A stretch of 64,000 nucleotides of DNA from Bradyrhizobium xenonodulans. GTDB taxonomy: Bacteria > Pseudomonadota > Alphaproteobacteria > Rhizobiales > Xanthobacteraceae. The DNA is taken from the NCBI RefSeq assembly GCF_027594865.1, contig NZ_CP089391.1, forward strand, positions 4,246,501 to 4,310,500, read 5' to 3'. The position numbers were made by a program, and so were the translations under genes. Under the pieces are notes generated by a model. It was given only the letters and a program-made list of their open reading frames with translations, was not told the origin of the DNA and did not search any database. How positions within the stretch are numbered: the stretch's first letter is position 1; every line of letters begins with the position of its first letter. Positions 7,663 to 15,434 of this stretch are shown here, one piece after another.

Positions 7663-8487
7663 ATGACCCCGACGATTTCTCGTCTCGCTCTTGCAGCCTT
7701 CGCCCTCTCCGCATCCATCCTGTCAGTCCAGCCAGCCCTCGCCGCTGTTGCCTGCGGCTCGGGCAATTTCGACGCCTGGCTTGCGGACTTCAAAACCGAC
7801 GCCGTCGCCAAAGGCGTCTCGCAGCAGGCCGTCGCCGCCGGACTCGCCGGCGTGACGCTCGATCAGAGCGTGCTCAACCGCGACCGCTCGCAAAAGGTCT
7901 TCACACAGACCTTCGAGGAGTTTTCCGGCCGCATGATCCCGCCGCGGATGACGCGGGGCTCCAATATGATGAAGCAATACGGCTCGGTGCTCTCGCGCAT
8001 CGAGCAGACCTATGGCGTGCCTGGCGAGGTGCTAGTCGCGATCTGGGGTCTGGAGACCGATTTCGGCGTCAACACGGGCAAGTTCGCGACCATCCGCTCG
8101 CTGGCGACGCTAGCTTATGATTGTCGCCGTTCCGAGCAGTTTCGCGCGGAATTGCTGGATGCGCTGCGCATCGTCCAGCGCGGCGATCTCGCCCCCGCCG
8201 ACATGAAGGGCGCCTGGGCCGGCGAGCTCGGCCAGACCCAGTTCATGCCGTCGTCCTGGATGAAATATGCCGTCGATTTCGACGGCAACGGCAAGCGCGA
8301 CCTTCTGCACAACGCGCCCGACGTGCTCGCCTCGACCGCCAATTATCTCGCCGGCTATGGCTGGCAGAAGGGCAAGGACTGGCAGCCCGGCGCTCCGAAT
8401 TTTGCGGTGCTGCAGCAGTGGAATAAGAGCGAGGTCTATTCAAAGACTGTCGCCTCTTTCGCGGCCCAGCTCGCGCGCGCCCCTTAA
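7663..8487 (+). CDS. MltB-family lytic murein transglycosylase
   Basis: This 274-aa periplasmic protein has a signal peptide (residues 1-26, cut after ALAA). The SLT_2 domain of MltB-type enzymes follows, which cleaves the MurNAc-GlcNAc bond of peptidoglycan to give 1,6-anhydro ends. The catalytic glutamate is in IWGLETDFG at about residues 127-135. Further family motifs are AGELGQTQFMPSSW, DFDGNGKRDL and ANYLAGYGW. The mature N-terminus begins with a single cysteine (ACGSG), but no lipobox is present. The ATG at 7663 is chosen because the signal peptide starts there. A terminator hairpin follows at 8509. Confidence 0.9.
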   Translation: MTPTISRLALAAFALSASILSVQPALAAVACGSGNFDAWLADFKTDAVAKGVSQQAVAAGLAGVTLDQSVLNRDRSQKVFTQTFEEFSGRMIPPRMTRGSNMMKQYGSVLSRIEQTYGVPGEVLVAIWGLETDFGVNTGKFATIRSLATLAYDCRRSEQFRAELLDALRIVQRGDLAPADMKGAWAGELGQTQFMPSSWMKYAVDFDGNGKRDLLHNAPDVLASTANYLAGYGWQKGKDWQPGAPNFAVLQQWNKSEVYSKTVASFAAQLARAP

Positions 8488-8508
8488 TTAGCCCACTACA
8501 AAACGCGT

Positions 8509-8540
8509 AGGGCCGATCGTAAGGCGACCGGCCCTCTCTT
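8509..8540. terminator. Bidirectional terminator hairpin between convergent genes
   Basis: The stem AGGGCCG (8509-8515) pairs with CGGCCCT (8529-8535) and is extended by TCG/CGA. It is followed by CTCTCTT on the plus strand. On the minus strand the stem is followed by ACGCGTTTTG. It separates the transglycosylase gene from the small exported protein gene. Confidence 0.65.
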
Positions 8541-8559
8541 GATGCGTTTGCCTGCCCGC

Positions 8560-8823
8560 TTACTTGCCCATGGTGGCGGTCATCGCCTTGTTCAGATGCG
8601 CGCCGCACGCACCCATTTTGCCGTTGAGCAGCGAGTCCTGAGCCGACGCGATCTCCTTCTGCGCGACGAACTTGCTGTCGCCGTCGGCCATGTTCTCGAT
8701 CGCAGTCTCGGTCTTCTCCAGATTGGCCGAGCTGCAACCACCCGTGGCGTGCTTGGCAGCCTCGGCCGGCGCGACGGCGAATGCGACGGCGGCAATTGCG
8801 ATAACCCCGAGTAACTTCGTCAT
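8560..8823 (-). CDS. Small exported protein of unknown function
   Basis: This 87-aa protein has a signal peptide (MTKLLGVIAIAAVAFAVAPAEA) and a mature chain of about 64 residues with two cysteines (GGCSS and GACGAH) that may pair in the periplasm. The frame is open for 63 codons upstream, but that part is arginine-rich and unlike a signal sequence. AAGGAAG 7 bases before the ATG at 8821-8823 decides the start. I recognise no named family; similar short helical periplasmic proteins occur in Bradyrhizobium. Confidence 0.7.
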   Translation of the reverse strand: MTKLLGVIAIAAVAFAVAPAEAAKHATGGCSSANLEKTETAIENMADGDSKFVAQKEIASAQDSLLNGKMGACGAHLNKAMTATMGK

Positions 8824-9070
8824 GATGTTACTTCCTTCTCTTGTTCTTGGGACAGGCCCGGCGACATTGCCGGACTCTGCGACATGACTTTCCTCCGGGC
8901 GCGGCAACTTGCCGCAATAAATTCCTCGCGAGAATTGCGTGATGTTGCGCGCAGCGCAGAGGCGCATGCGAAATTTCTGATTTTCATTACACCCTCGTAA
9001 TGAACGCCACACGTCCGGCGTGTGTGCGCTGCACCGAGGGGGTCAGCTCCGTCTGAGACGAGACTGGATC

Positions 9071-9095
9071 GGAGGCTCCCCAGCCTGCAGCCTCC
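9071..9095. repeat. Inverted repeat GGAGGCT/AGCCTCC
   Basis: Two perfect 7-base arms (9071-9077 and 9089-9095) are separated by 11 bases. No T-run follows on either strand, so it is not an evident terminator. It is the first of several palindromes in this gene-free region. Confidence 0.5.
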
Positions 9096-9166
9096 CTGGC
9101 GAACGTATTCACCAGCTCGGGATTGGACCAATCGTTTAACCGCCAAAGGCAACTCCTACGTACATG

Positions 9167-9184
9167 AATGAATTTATATTCATT
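9167..9184. repeat. AT-rich inverted repeat AATGAAT-N4-ATTCATT
   Basis: Perfect 7-base arms around TTAT. It is AT-rich in a GC-rich genome and only 2 bases from the next palindrome, which suggests an operator or the core of a promoter rather than chance. Confidence 0.55.
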
Positions 9185-9186
9185 TC

Positions 9187-9202
9187 TGATGATCGATCAT
9201 CA
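9187..9202. repeat. Perfect 16-base palindrome TGATGATCGATCATCA
   Basis: Fully symmetric with no spacer, immediately after the AATGAAT/ATTCATT repeat. It is the size of a dimeric repressor operator. No nearby gene start makes the target obvious. Confidence 0.55.
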
Positions 9203-9312
9203 TGCGATTCGCGCATGCGAGACTTGGGTGCAGAAGCTGGAGGGCCGCCTTGCGGGCGAGAGGAACGCAACTTATTTCCGCCCCGAAGGGAACCGGATTA
9301 AGCGGGGTAACT

Positions 9313-9326
9313 CCGTGAATTCACGG
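9313..9326. repeat. Perfect 14-base palindrome CCGTGAATTCACGG
   Basis: A symmetric sequence with an EcoRI-type centre, in the same gene-free region. Role unknown. Confidence 0.45.
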
Positions 9327-9355
9327 GAATTTATGGCGATCCCTTCACACCCCAG

Positions 9356-9372
9356 CCTGCCCTTTGGGCAGG
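9356..9372. repeat. Hairpin CCTGCCC-TTT-GGGCAGG
   Basis: A seven-base GC-rich stem with a 3-base loop, stable as RNA. No T-tract follows on either strand, so termination is not supported. It may be part of a structured non-coding transcript. Confidence 0.45.
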
Positions 9373-9526
9373 AGCGCCACCGAGTTAATCGTCCGTTACC
9401 GCTGCCATGCACCTAGCGCTTAGCTGCATCGCAACATCGGAACTTTCGCACTGCACCACTCTCACCTATATTCATTTCAACGATGAGGCCCGGGCAAGGG
9501 CTGAATCGAACTACAGGAGACTACCA

Positions 9527-9679
9527 ATGCTGCTCTCGCTCATCCGCATGATCCAGGCTTTCCGGGACTATCAGCGCAATGTCGCCGAGCTGTCCCAGCT
9601 CAGCGATCGCGAACTGGCCGACATCGGCCTCGATCGCTCGGACATCCCGCGCGTTGCCGCCGGTCAGTATCAGGGCTGA
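9527..9679 (+). CDS. DUF1127 mini-protein
   Basis: This 50-aa protein, MLLSLIRMIQAFRDY followed by LSQLSDRELADIGLDRSDIP, is a classic short DUF1127 protein (YjiS-like). Alphaproteobacteria carry many. In Agrobacterium, members have been linked to RNA turnover and to carbon and phosphate metabolism. A Shine-Dalgarno AGGAGA lies 6 bases ahead of the ATG at 9527; the longer open frame from 9407 is not supported. A terminator follows at 9711. Confidence 0.88.
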   Translation: MLLSLIRMIQAFRDYQRNVAELSQLSDRELADIGLDRSDIPRVAAGQYQG

Positions 9680-9710
9680 TATCGTTCAGCCCTCACCGGA
9701 CGGACCGATA

Positions 9711-9740
9711 GCGCCCGCCTCGTGCGGGCGTTGTCGTTTC
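9711..9740 (+). terminator. Rho-independent terminator of the DUF1127 gene
   Basis: The stem CGCCCGC (9712-9718) pairs with GCGGGCG (9724-9730) over loop CTCGT, followed by TTGTCGTTT. It lies 32 bases after the stop codon. Confidence 0.7.
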
Positions 9741-9760
9741 TGATGGCAGAAAACTCGATC

Positions 9761-9783
9761 TCGGCGATTCCACTGATCGCCGA
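9761..9783. repeat. Stem-loop in the trmFO leader
   Basis: TCGGCGAT (9761-9768) pairs perfectly with ATCGCCGA (9776-9783) across a 7-base loop, 21 bases before the trmFO start. It may fold in the leader RNA or be a protein site. No T-run follows, so it is not a terminator. Confidence 0.35.
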
Positions 9784-9804
9784 AAAGCGCTACCTGTCCG
9801 CCCC

Positions 9805-11232
9805 ATGACAGGACCCCAATCCAACATCGTGCACGTCATTGGCGCCGGCCTTGCCGGTTCCGAAGCCGCCTGGCAGGTGGCCAAAGCAGGCGTGCCTGTG
9901 GTGCTGCACGAGATGCGGCCGACCCGCATGACCGAGGCCCACCGCACCGACGGACTCGCCGAGCTCGTCTGCTCCAATTCGTTCCGCTCGGACGATGCCG
10001 CCAACAACGCCGTCGGCCTGCTGCATGCGGAGATGCGTCGGCTCGACTCGCTGATCATGCGCGCGGCCGACGCCAATCAGGTGCCCGCCGGCGGCGCGCT
10101 CGCGGTCGATCGCGACGGATTTTCAGCGGCCGTCACCAAGGCGCTGAACGATCATCCGCTGATCGAGATCGCCCGCGGCGAGGTTTCAGGCCTGCCGCCG
10201 GCCGAGTGGAGCAACGTCATCGTTGCGACCGGCCCCCTCACCTCTGCGCCGCTGGCCGACGCCATCCGTGAGCTGACCGACGAAAACGCGCTCGCCTTCT
10301 TCGACGCGATCGCGCCGATCGTGCATCGCGAATCCATCGACATGTCGGTGGCCTGGTTCCAGTCGCGCTACGACAAGGTCGGCCCCGGCGGTACCGGCGC
10401 CGACTATATCAACTGCCCCATGACCAAGGAGCAGTATGACGGCTTCGTCGCCGCGCTGATGTCAGGCGAAAAGACCGAGTTCAAGGAGTGGGAGACCAAC
10501 ACGCCCTATTTCGACGGCTGCCTGCCGATCGAGGTGATGGCGGAGCGTGGCCCCGAGACCTTGCGCCACGGGCCGATGAAGCCGGTCGGACTCACCAATC
10601 CGCACGATCCCGCCACGAAAGCCTACGCCATCGTGCAGCTGCGCCAGGACAACAAGCTCGGCACGCTCTACAACATCGTCGGCTTCCAGACCAAGCTGAA
10701 GTATGGCGAGCAGCAGCGCATCTTCCGCACCATTCCCGGGCTGGAGAAGGCGGAGTTCGCCCGTCTCGGCGGCCTGCACCGCAACACCTTCCTCAACTCG
10801 CCAAAGCTGCTCGATAGCCAGCTACGGCTGCGCGCACAGCCGCGGCTGCGCTTTGCCGGCCAGATGACGGGCTGCGAAGGTTACGTGGAATCCGCCAGCG
10901 TCGGCCTGATCGCCGGCCTCTATGCGGCTGCCGATGCCCGCGGCGAGACGCTGGCCAGCCCGCCGGGCACGACCGCGTTGGGATCGCTGCTCGGCCACAT
11001 CACGGGCGGCCATATCGAGACCATCGAGCCGGGCACACGCTCGTTCCAGCCGATGAACATCAATTTCGGCCTGTTCCCACCGCTCGCAACTGCGCCGACC
11101 AAGAAGCCGGACGGCACGCGGCTGCGCGGCAACGAGAAGACCGTGGCCAAGAAGCGGGCGATGAGCGCATTGGCGCTCGCCGATCTCGATCGCTGGATCG
11201 CCGATCACCTGCGCATCGCCGCAGCCGCGTGA
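9805..11232 (+). CDS. trmFO: Methylenetetrahydrofolate-tRNA-(uracil-5-)-methyltransferase TrmFO
   Basis: This 475-aa flavoprotein makes 5-methyluridine at position 54 of the tRNA T-loop, using methylene-tetrahydrofolate and reduced FAD. The N-terminal dinucleotide fold has [17 protein letters not shown] (about 10-26). Then come the family signatures [27 protein letters not shown] and [12 protein letters not shown]. The C-terminal half contains [10 protein letters not shown]. Length matches the family, and the start gives the usual short N-terminus. The downstream kinase-like gene begins 8 bases after its stop, so the two are translationally close. Confidence 0.95.
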   Translation: MTGPQSNIVHVIGAGLAGSEAAWQVAKAGVPVVLHEMRPTRMTEAHRTDGLAELVCSNSFRSDDAANNAVGLLHAEMRRLDSLIMRAADANQVPAGGALAVDRDGFSAAVTKALNDHPLIEIARGEVSGLPPAEWSNVIVATGPLTSAPLADAIRELTDENALAFFDAIAPIVHRESIDMSVAWFQSRYDKVGPGGTGADYINCPMTKEQYDGFVAALMSGEKTEFKEWETNTPYFDGCLPIEVMAERGPETLRHGPMKPVGLTNPHDPATKAYAIVQLRQDNKLGTLYNIVGFQTKLKYGEQQRIFRTIPGLEKAEFARLGGLHRNTFLNSPKLLDSQLRLRAQPRLRFAGQMTGCEGYVESASVGLIAGLYAAADARGETLASPPGTTALGSLLGHITGGHIETIEPGTRSFQPMNINFGLFPPLATAPTKKPDGTRLRGNEKTVAKKRAMSALALADLDRWIADHLRIAAAA

Positions 11233-11239
11233 GTTCTCG

Positions 11240-12334
11240 ATGAATCTCCCCAAAGACGACGCCGCCACACTCTCGGCGCGCTGGACCGAAGGCGTGCTGC
11301 TCAAGCGCGACGTGTTCTCGACCGTCGAGCGCGGCCGCTTCCGCGGCGACAGCGGCGAGGTCGACGCAGTGCTGCGCCGGCTCGATGAGGTGCCGTGGTG
11401 GTCGTTCCTGCTGGCGCGCCATCTGTTCGCCCGTGAGAAGCACGCGCTGGCACTCGCCAAAGGCCTCAATGTCGGCCCCGAGCTGCTGTGGGCGGGCCGC
11501 CGGGCGCTCGTGCGCGGCTTCGTCGACGGCGTCGCGCTGCATCTGGCCAAGCCGCATGGCGACCTCGCCTATTTCCGCTCGGCCAAAGCGGCGCTGCGCC
11601 GGTTGCGACGCGCCGGCATCTGCCACAACGATCTCGCCAAGGAGCAGAACTGGCTGGTCGGCCGCGACGGCCGCGCCTATGTGACTGACTTCCAGCTCGC
11701 GGCCTGCTTCAACCGCCGCGGCCGGCTCTACCGCATCCTCGCCTATGAGGACCTGCGGCATCTGCTCAAGCACAAGCGCTCCTATGCACCCGAGGCGCTG
11801 ACTCCGCGCGAACGAAAAATCCTGGCGAAGAAATCGTTCGCGGCGAGCCTTTGGCTCATGACCGGCAAGAAGGTCTATCGAGCGATCACGCGCGGCCTGT
11901 TCAACTTCACCGACCGCGAGGGCGGCGGCCGCCGGCTTGTCAACGACGCGCCGGTGCTGGCGGAACTGATCCGCAAGAACCCGGCTGTGCGCGACACCGC
12001 GATCGTCGCTTTTGCCGACCGCCGCTCCGGCGTCGGGCTCTATGCCTTCGTCGAGGCTGATCAAAGCGCGCTCGAGAGTGAGCTTCGGAGCGAGCTGTCC
12101 GCCGCCAAGGGCCCGAAGCCGCCGGAGCACATCCAGGTCGTGCACGCGCTGCCCCGCGATACCAGCGGCAAGCCGCGCACCGAGATCTTGCAACTGGTCG
12201 CCATGAACCAGCTCGACCTGATCGAGCCGATGATGAAGAGCGATCAGGACCGCGCCTTCCTCAAGGACATCCTGGAGCAGCGCAAGAACCTGCGCGACCG
12301 CTTCAATTTCGAGGCGGACCTGCCGACGAGCTAG
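11240..12334 (+). CDS. Kinase-like protein fused to an acyl-CoA-synthetase C-terminal-like domain
   Basis: This 364-aa protein has two parts. Residues about 20-225 resemble the C-lobe of a serine/threonine or RIO-type kinase: catalytic loop CHNDLAKEQN (129-137, with aspartate 131 and asparagine 137), and a DFQ at 150-152 in place of DFG. The canonical glycine-rich loop is not obvious. Residues about 235-320 resemble the small AMP_binding_C domain of acyl-CoA synthetases: a V-L-A-E-L-I-R-K-N-P-A-V-R-D-T-A-I-V motif and LPRDTSGKPRTEIL, where lysine 311 matches the adenylation lysine of Acs. The large adenylating domain is absent. It is the second gene of an apparent trmFO operon. Activity and substrate are unknown. 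Confidence 0.7.
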   Translation: MNLPKDDAATLSARWTEGVLLKRDVFSTVERGRFRGDSGEVDAVLRRLDEVPWWSFLLARHLFAREKHALALAKGLNVGPELLWAGRRALVRGFVDGVALHLAKPHGDLAYFRSAKAALRRLRRAGICHNDLAKEQNWLVGRDGRAYVTDFQLAACFNRRGRLYRILAYEDLRHLLKHKRSYAPEALTPRERKILAKKSFAASLWLMTGKKVYRAITRGLFNFTDREGGGRRLVNDAPVLAELIRKNPAVRDTAIVAFADRRSGVGLYAFVEADQSALESELRSELSAAKGPKPPEHIQVVHALPRDTSGKPRTEILQLVAMNQLDLIEPMMKSDQDRAFLKDILEQRKNLRDRFNFEADLPTS

Positions 12335-12411
12335 GGCGGGGGGCTCGCGCCTTGAAGCGTCCACATTGGCGATAGAGAAGCGGTCGGATAAAAGGCGGAC
12401 TTGGCGGGGTT

Positions 12412-13008
12412 ATGGGCACTCGGGGAATGATGACGCATCGTGTAGCTGGCACAATGGTCGCCGGCCTGATGCTGCTCGCCACCGCCCCCGCAATGGCTGA
12501 ATCCCCGGCCGAGCTGATCTCCAGCTTCCGCCTCAAGCACGGCGAAGTTCGCGTCGTCCGCGATTCAACGCTGGACCACATCGCCATGGACCAGGCCCGC
12601 GCGATGGCGGCGAAGGACGATCTCAGCCACGACGCCCTCGGCCCGTTCAACCGCCGTGTCGCGCCGGCCGGTGCCGGGCGCGCAGCGGAAAACATCGCCT
12701 ACGGCTACGACAATTTCGAGAAGACGCTGGGACAGTGGATCGACTCCTCCGGGCACCGCAAGAACCTGCTGCTGCACAACGCCTCCCGCGTCGGCATCGC
12801 GAGCGCAAGAAATGCCAGCGGCAAGCGCACCTATTGGGCGATGGTGATCGCCGGCGATTACGAGCCCAAGGTTAAGGACAAGGGCAAGCGGAAGAAGGAC
12901 GGCGAGCCTTTGGTCGCCGTGAAGCGTCAGGCCGCGCCCCCAAGCAAGCCCAGGCCCAAGCCGAAGTCCAGCGACTGTCACATCAAGCTGCTCAGCCTCT
13001 GTATCTGA
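12412..13008 (+). CDS. Exported CAP-domain (SCP/PR-1-like) protein
   Basis: This 198-aa protein has a signal peptide ending ATAPAMA near residue 28. The CAP fold follows, with family marks AENIAYGY, QWIDSSGHRKNLL and YWAMVIAGDY. The tail after about residue 160 is basic and Pro/Lys-rich and ends in two cysteines. Bacterial CAP proteins are exported and bind lipids, metals or cell-wall material; their roles are mostly unproven. Two starts are possible (12412 or 12427); the second places the signal peptide slightly better. It follows the kinase fusion gene by 77 bases in the same direction. Confidence 0.82.
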   Translation: MGTRGMMTHRVAGTMVAGLMLLATAPAMAESPAELISSFRLKHGEVRVVRDSTLDHIAMDQARAMAAKDDLSHDALGPFNRRVAPAGAGRAAENIAYGYDNFEKTLGQWIDSSGHRKNLLLHNASRVGIASARNASGKRTYWAMVIAGDYEPKVKDKGKRKKDGEPLVAVKRQAAPPSKPRPKPKSSDCHIKLLSLCI

Positions 13009-13020
13009 GGCGAGACGATC

Positions 13021-13494
13021 TCAGCCGCGGCGCGCCGCCTCGATCGCGGCGACGTCGATCTTCGTCATCCCCATCATCGCGTCGAACGCGCGCTTGGCTT
13101 CGGCCCCGCCGGCCGCCAGCGCCTCGGTCAGCACGCGCGGCGTGATCTGCCACGAGAGGCCCCATCGGTCCTTGCACCAGCCGCACGCGCTCTCCTGCCC
13201 GCCATTGCCGACGATGGCATTCCAATAGCGGTCGGTCTCCTCCTGATCGTCGGTCGCGATCTGGAACGAGAACGCCTCGTTGTGCTTGAAGATCGGACCG
13301 CCGTTGAGGCCGAGACAGGCAACGCCGGCCACGGTGAATTCGACGGTGAGCACATCGCCGGCCTTGCCTGAGGGATAATCGCTGGGCGCGCGGTGGACGG
13401 CACTTACGGTGCTGTCCGGAAAGGTCTCGGCATAGAAGCGGGCAGCCGCCTCGGCGTCCTTGTCGTACCAGAGGCAAATCGTGTTCCTCGCCAT
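13021..13494 (-). CDS. VOC-family (PhnB/3-demethylubiquinone methyltransferase-like) protein
   Basis: This 157-aa protein of the glyoxalase/bleomycin-resistance (VOC) superfamily, PhnB branch, has TICLWYDKDAEAAARFYAETF at the N-terminus, FTVAGVACLGLNGGP in the middle, and CGWCKDRWGLSWQITPRVL near residue 110. The label 3-demethylubiquinone-9 3-methyltransferase given to this family is probably misleading; no methyltransferase fold is present. A strong Shine-Dalgarno (AAGGAG) precedes the ATG by about 6 bases. It converges with the CAP gene, 12 bases apart. Confidence 0.85.
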   Translation of the reverse strand: MARNTICLWYDKDAEAAARFYAETFPDSTVSAVHRAPSDYPSGKAGDVLTVEFTVAGVACLGLNGGPIFKHNEAFSFQIATDDQEETDRYWNAIVGNGGQESACGWCKDRWGLSWQITPRVLTEALAAGGAEAKRAFDAMMGMTKIDVAAIEAARRG

Positions 13495-13643
13495 TGTGCG
13501 CTCCTTTCAGGCCCTAGCACACCATGCTTTCTCTCAGCATATGCATCCGGATCAGCATGCTCCAGCCGCACCTTCCGTTTGCTCGTCTTGCTCGCGTGCG
13601 TCATTGTGTCTAACTTCGGGAATCCAAAAGCGGAGGCTCTCAC

Positions 13644-14822
13644 GTGATCGACATCGACCAAATCCGGGCCGACACGCCAGCCGCCTCCCGTCTTGCTTAT
13701 CTCCACAACGCTGGCGCGGCTCTGATGCCGGCGCCTGTCGTCGCGGCGATGAAGCAGCATATCGATCTGGAGAGTGAGATAGGAGGCTATGCGGCCGCCG
13801 ATCGCGAGTCCGCCCGGCTCGACGCGGTCTACGGCTCGGTGGCCCGCCTGCTGAATGCTGCTCCCGATGAAATCGCGCTCGTGGAAAACGCGACGGTTGC
13901 CTGGCAGATGGCGTTCTACGCGCTTCCGTTCCGCAAGGGCGACCGGATCCTCACGGCCGAGGCGGAATACGCCGCCAACTATGTCGCCTTTCTTCAGGTC
14001 GCCAAGCGCACGGGCGCAGTCATCGACGTGGTGCCGAGCGATGCCAGCGGCGAGCTCGACGTCCATGCGCTCGAACGCATGATCGACGAGCGCGCGAAGC
14101 TGATCGCGATCACCTGGGTTCCGACCAATGGAGGGCTGGTCAATCCGGCCGCTGCGATCGGCAGGATCGCGCGGGCGCACGGCATCCCCTATCTGCTCGA
14201 CGCCTGCCAGGCGGTCGGCCAGATGGAGGTTGACGTCGAAGCCATCGGCTGTGACATGCTGTCGGCCACGGGGCGCAAATTCCTCCGCGGCCCGCGCGGC
14301 ACCGGCTTTCTCTACGTCCGCCGTGCCCTGCTGCAACAACTCGAGCCGCCGATGATCGACCATTTCGCGGCGCCCTGGGTCTCGCGAGATGAATATCAGC
14401 TCCGTGACGACGCGCGCCGTTTCGAGACATGGGAGAACAATTACGCAGCACGCCTCGGTCTCGGCGCTGCCGTCGACTACGCCCTCGCGATAGGCATCGA
14501 CCCTATCGAGCAGCGCTGCCGCCTGCTTGCGGATCGTCTTCGCGGCGGCCTTGCCGGCATTCGCGGCATCACTATTCGCGACCTCGGCCGCGCGCCGGGC
14601 GCGATCGTCAGCTTCACGATGGAGGGGTATGAGGCGGATGCCATCGTCCGCAGCGCCGCCACGGCCGGCATCACCATCGGCGCGTCAGATCCCGCGAGCA
14701 CCCGCATCGATGCGGAAGTCCGCGCACTGCCGCCGGTCGTGCGGGCCTCGCCGCATTACTACAATACGGAGGCAGAGATCGACCGGCTGATCGGCCACCT
14801 CGCGGGTTTGGCGCCGCGATAG
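13644..14822 (+). CDS. Class V aminotransferase-fold PLP enzyme
   Basis: This 392-aa cytoplasmic enzyme has the fold of NifS, isopenicillin-N epimerase and EgtE. Aspartate 186 in YLLDACQAVGQ contacts the PLP ring nitrogen. Lysine 212 in SATGRKFLRGPRGTG is the Schiff-base residue. The N-terminus LAYLHNAGAALMP and the late YYNTEAEID are typical of the class. There is no catalytic cysteine segment as in desulfurases for Fe-S assembly. The reaction (C-S lyase, epimerase or transaminase) cannot be read from the sequence. It converges with the cupin gene. Confidence 0.85.
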   Translation: MIDIDQIRADTPAASRLAYLHNAGAALMPAPVVAAMKQHIDLESEIGGYAAADRESARLDAVYGSVARLLNAAPDEIALVENATVAWQMAFYALPFRKGDRILTAEAEYAANYVAFLQVAKRTGAVIDVVPSDASGELDVHALERMIDERAKLIAITWVPTNGGLVNPAAAIGRIARAHGIPYLLDACQAVGQMEVDVEAIGCDMLSATGRKFLRGPRGTGFLYVRRALLQQLEPPMIDHFAAPWVSRDEYQLRDDARRFETWENNYAARLGLGAAVDYALAIGIDPIEQRCRLLADRLRGGLAGIRGITIRDLGRAPGAIVSFTMEGYEADAIVRSAATAGITIGASDPASTRIDAEVRALPPVVRASPHYYNTEAEIDRLIGHLAGLAPR

Positions 14823-14845
14823 CGCCCTCCTTTCGGCCAGGACTT

Positions 14846-15307
14846 TCAGGGCCTTGTCGTCAGTGCCGACAACTGGTCCGTGTCGAACCGGGCGCGCAAC
14901 TCGCTGATGGCTTTCGCGTCCGGAGTTCCAGCGGCGGTCAGCTTGGCTAATTCCTCGAAATAATGCTCGTGCCCGGGCGGAGACACTGTCATGAGCACGC
15001 GCGCGGGCTTGTCGCTGACATTGGTGATGTTGTGGGGAACGCCCGGAGGAATGAAGAGGTAGGTCCCCGGCGTGGCTCGGACGACCTCTTCGGCGACGTG
15101 CCATTCGCATTCGCCCTCAAGCATGTAGAAGGTCTCTTCCTGCACACGATGAACGTGCCGGCCCGTGGCGAACCCTGCGGGAATCGTCCAATCGAACATG
15201 CTGGTGTAGCGGGTGTCCTCTCCCGTCACCAGAAAGGCCATCGGCTGGCCCCGCAGCATCACTCCCCCGGTTTCGCCGGGCCTGCGGATGAGCGGCTTTG
15301 CGTTCAT
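14846..15307 (-). CDS. Cupin-domain protein
   Basis: This 153-aa single-cupin protein has motif 1 GRHVHRVQEETFYMLEGECE at about residues 50-69 and motif 2 GTYLFIPPGVPHNITN at about 84-99. These supply the histidines and glutamate expected for a divalent metal site. Members are dioxygenases, isomerases or sensors; the substrate is unknown. The frame is open far upstream, but GGAGGA just before the ATG at 15305-15307 and family length fix the start. The gene is divergent from a winged-helix regulator, a usual sign of direct control. Confidence 0.82.
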   Translation of the reverse strand: MNAKPLIRRPGETGGVMLRGQPMAFLVTGEDTRYTSMFDWTIPAGFATGRHVHRVQEETFYMLEGECEWHVAEEVVRATPGTYLFIPPGVPHNITNVSDKPARVLMTVSPPGHEHYFEELAKLTAAGTPDAKAISELRARFDTDQLSALTTRP

Positions 15308-15434
15308 GTGGTCCTCCATCGCTGGTTGCTGCACGGCATGGCAACGGCACCATGATGGTCCGCCCGCTCCGGGAAGTAGCGAAGAGGTGCGGAAAACATT
15401 GCAAAAAACCTGCGAAATGTGTCCTTCTTGAGCG

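Larger units (their letters stand above)
8824..9526. other. Gene-free region rich in palindromes
   Basis: About 700 bases between the exported-protein gene and the DUF1127 gene. Open frames (for example 9168-9416) show no family features. The region holds a series of perfect inverted repeats listed separately (9071-9095, 9167-9184, 9187-9202, 9313-9326, 9356-9372). A 12-base direct repeat TATATTCATTTC occurs at 9175-9186 and 9467-9478; the second copy lies 49 bases upstream of the DUF1127 start and could contain its -10 element. An unannotated small RNA is possible. Confidence 0.5.

Noticed and set aside
9168..9416. An 82-codon plus-strand frame in the palindrome-rich region
   Set aside because: It runs straight through the palindromes, has no ribosome site and no recognisable sequence.
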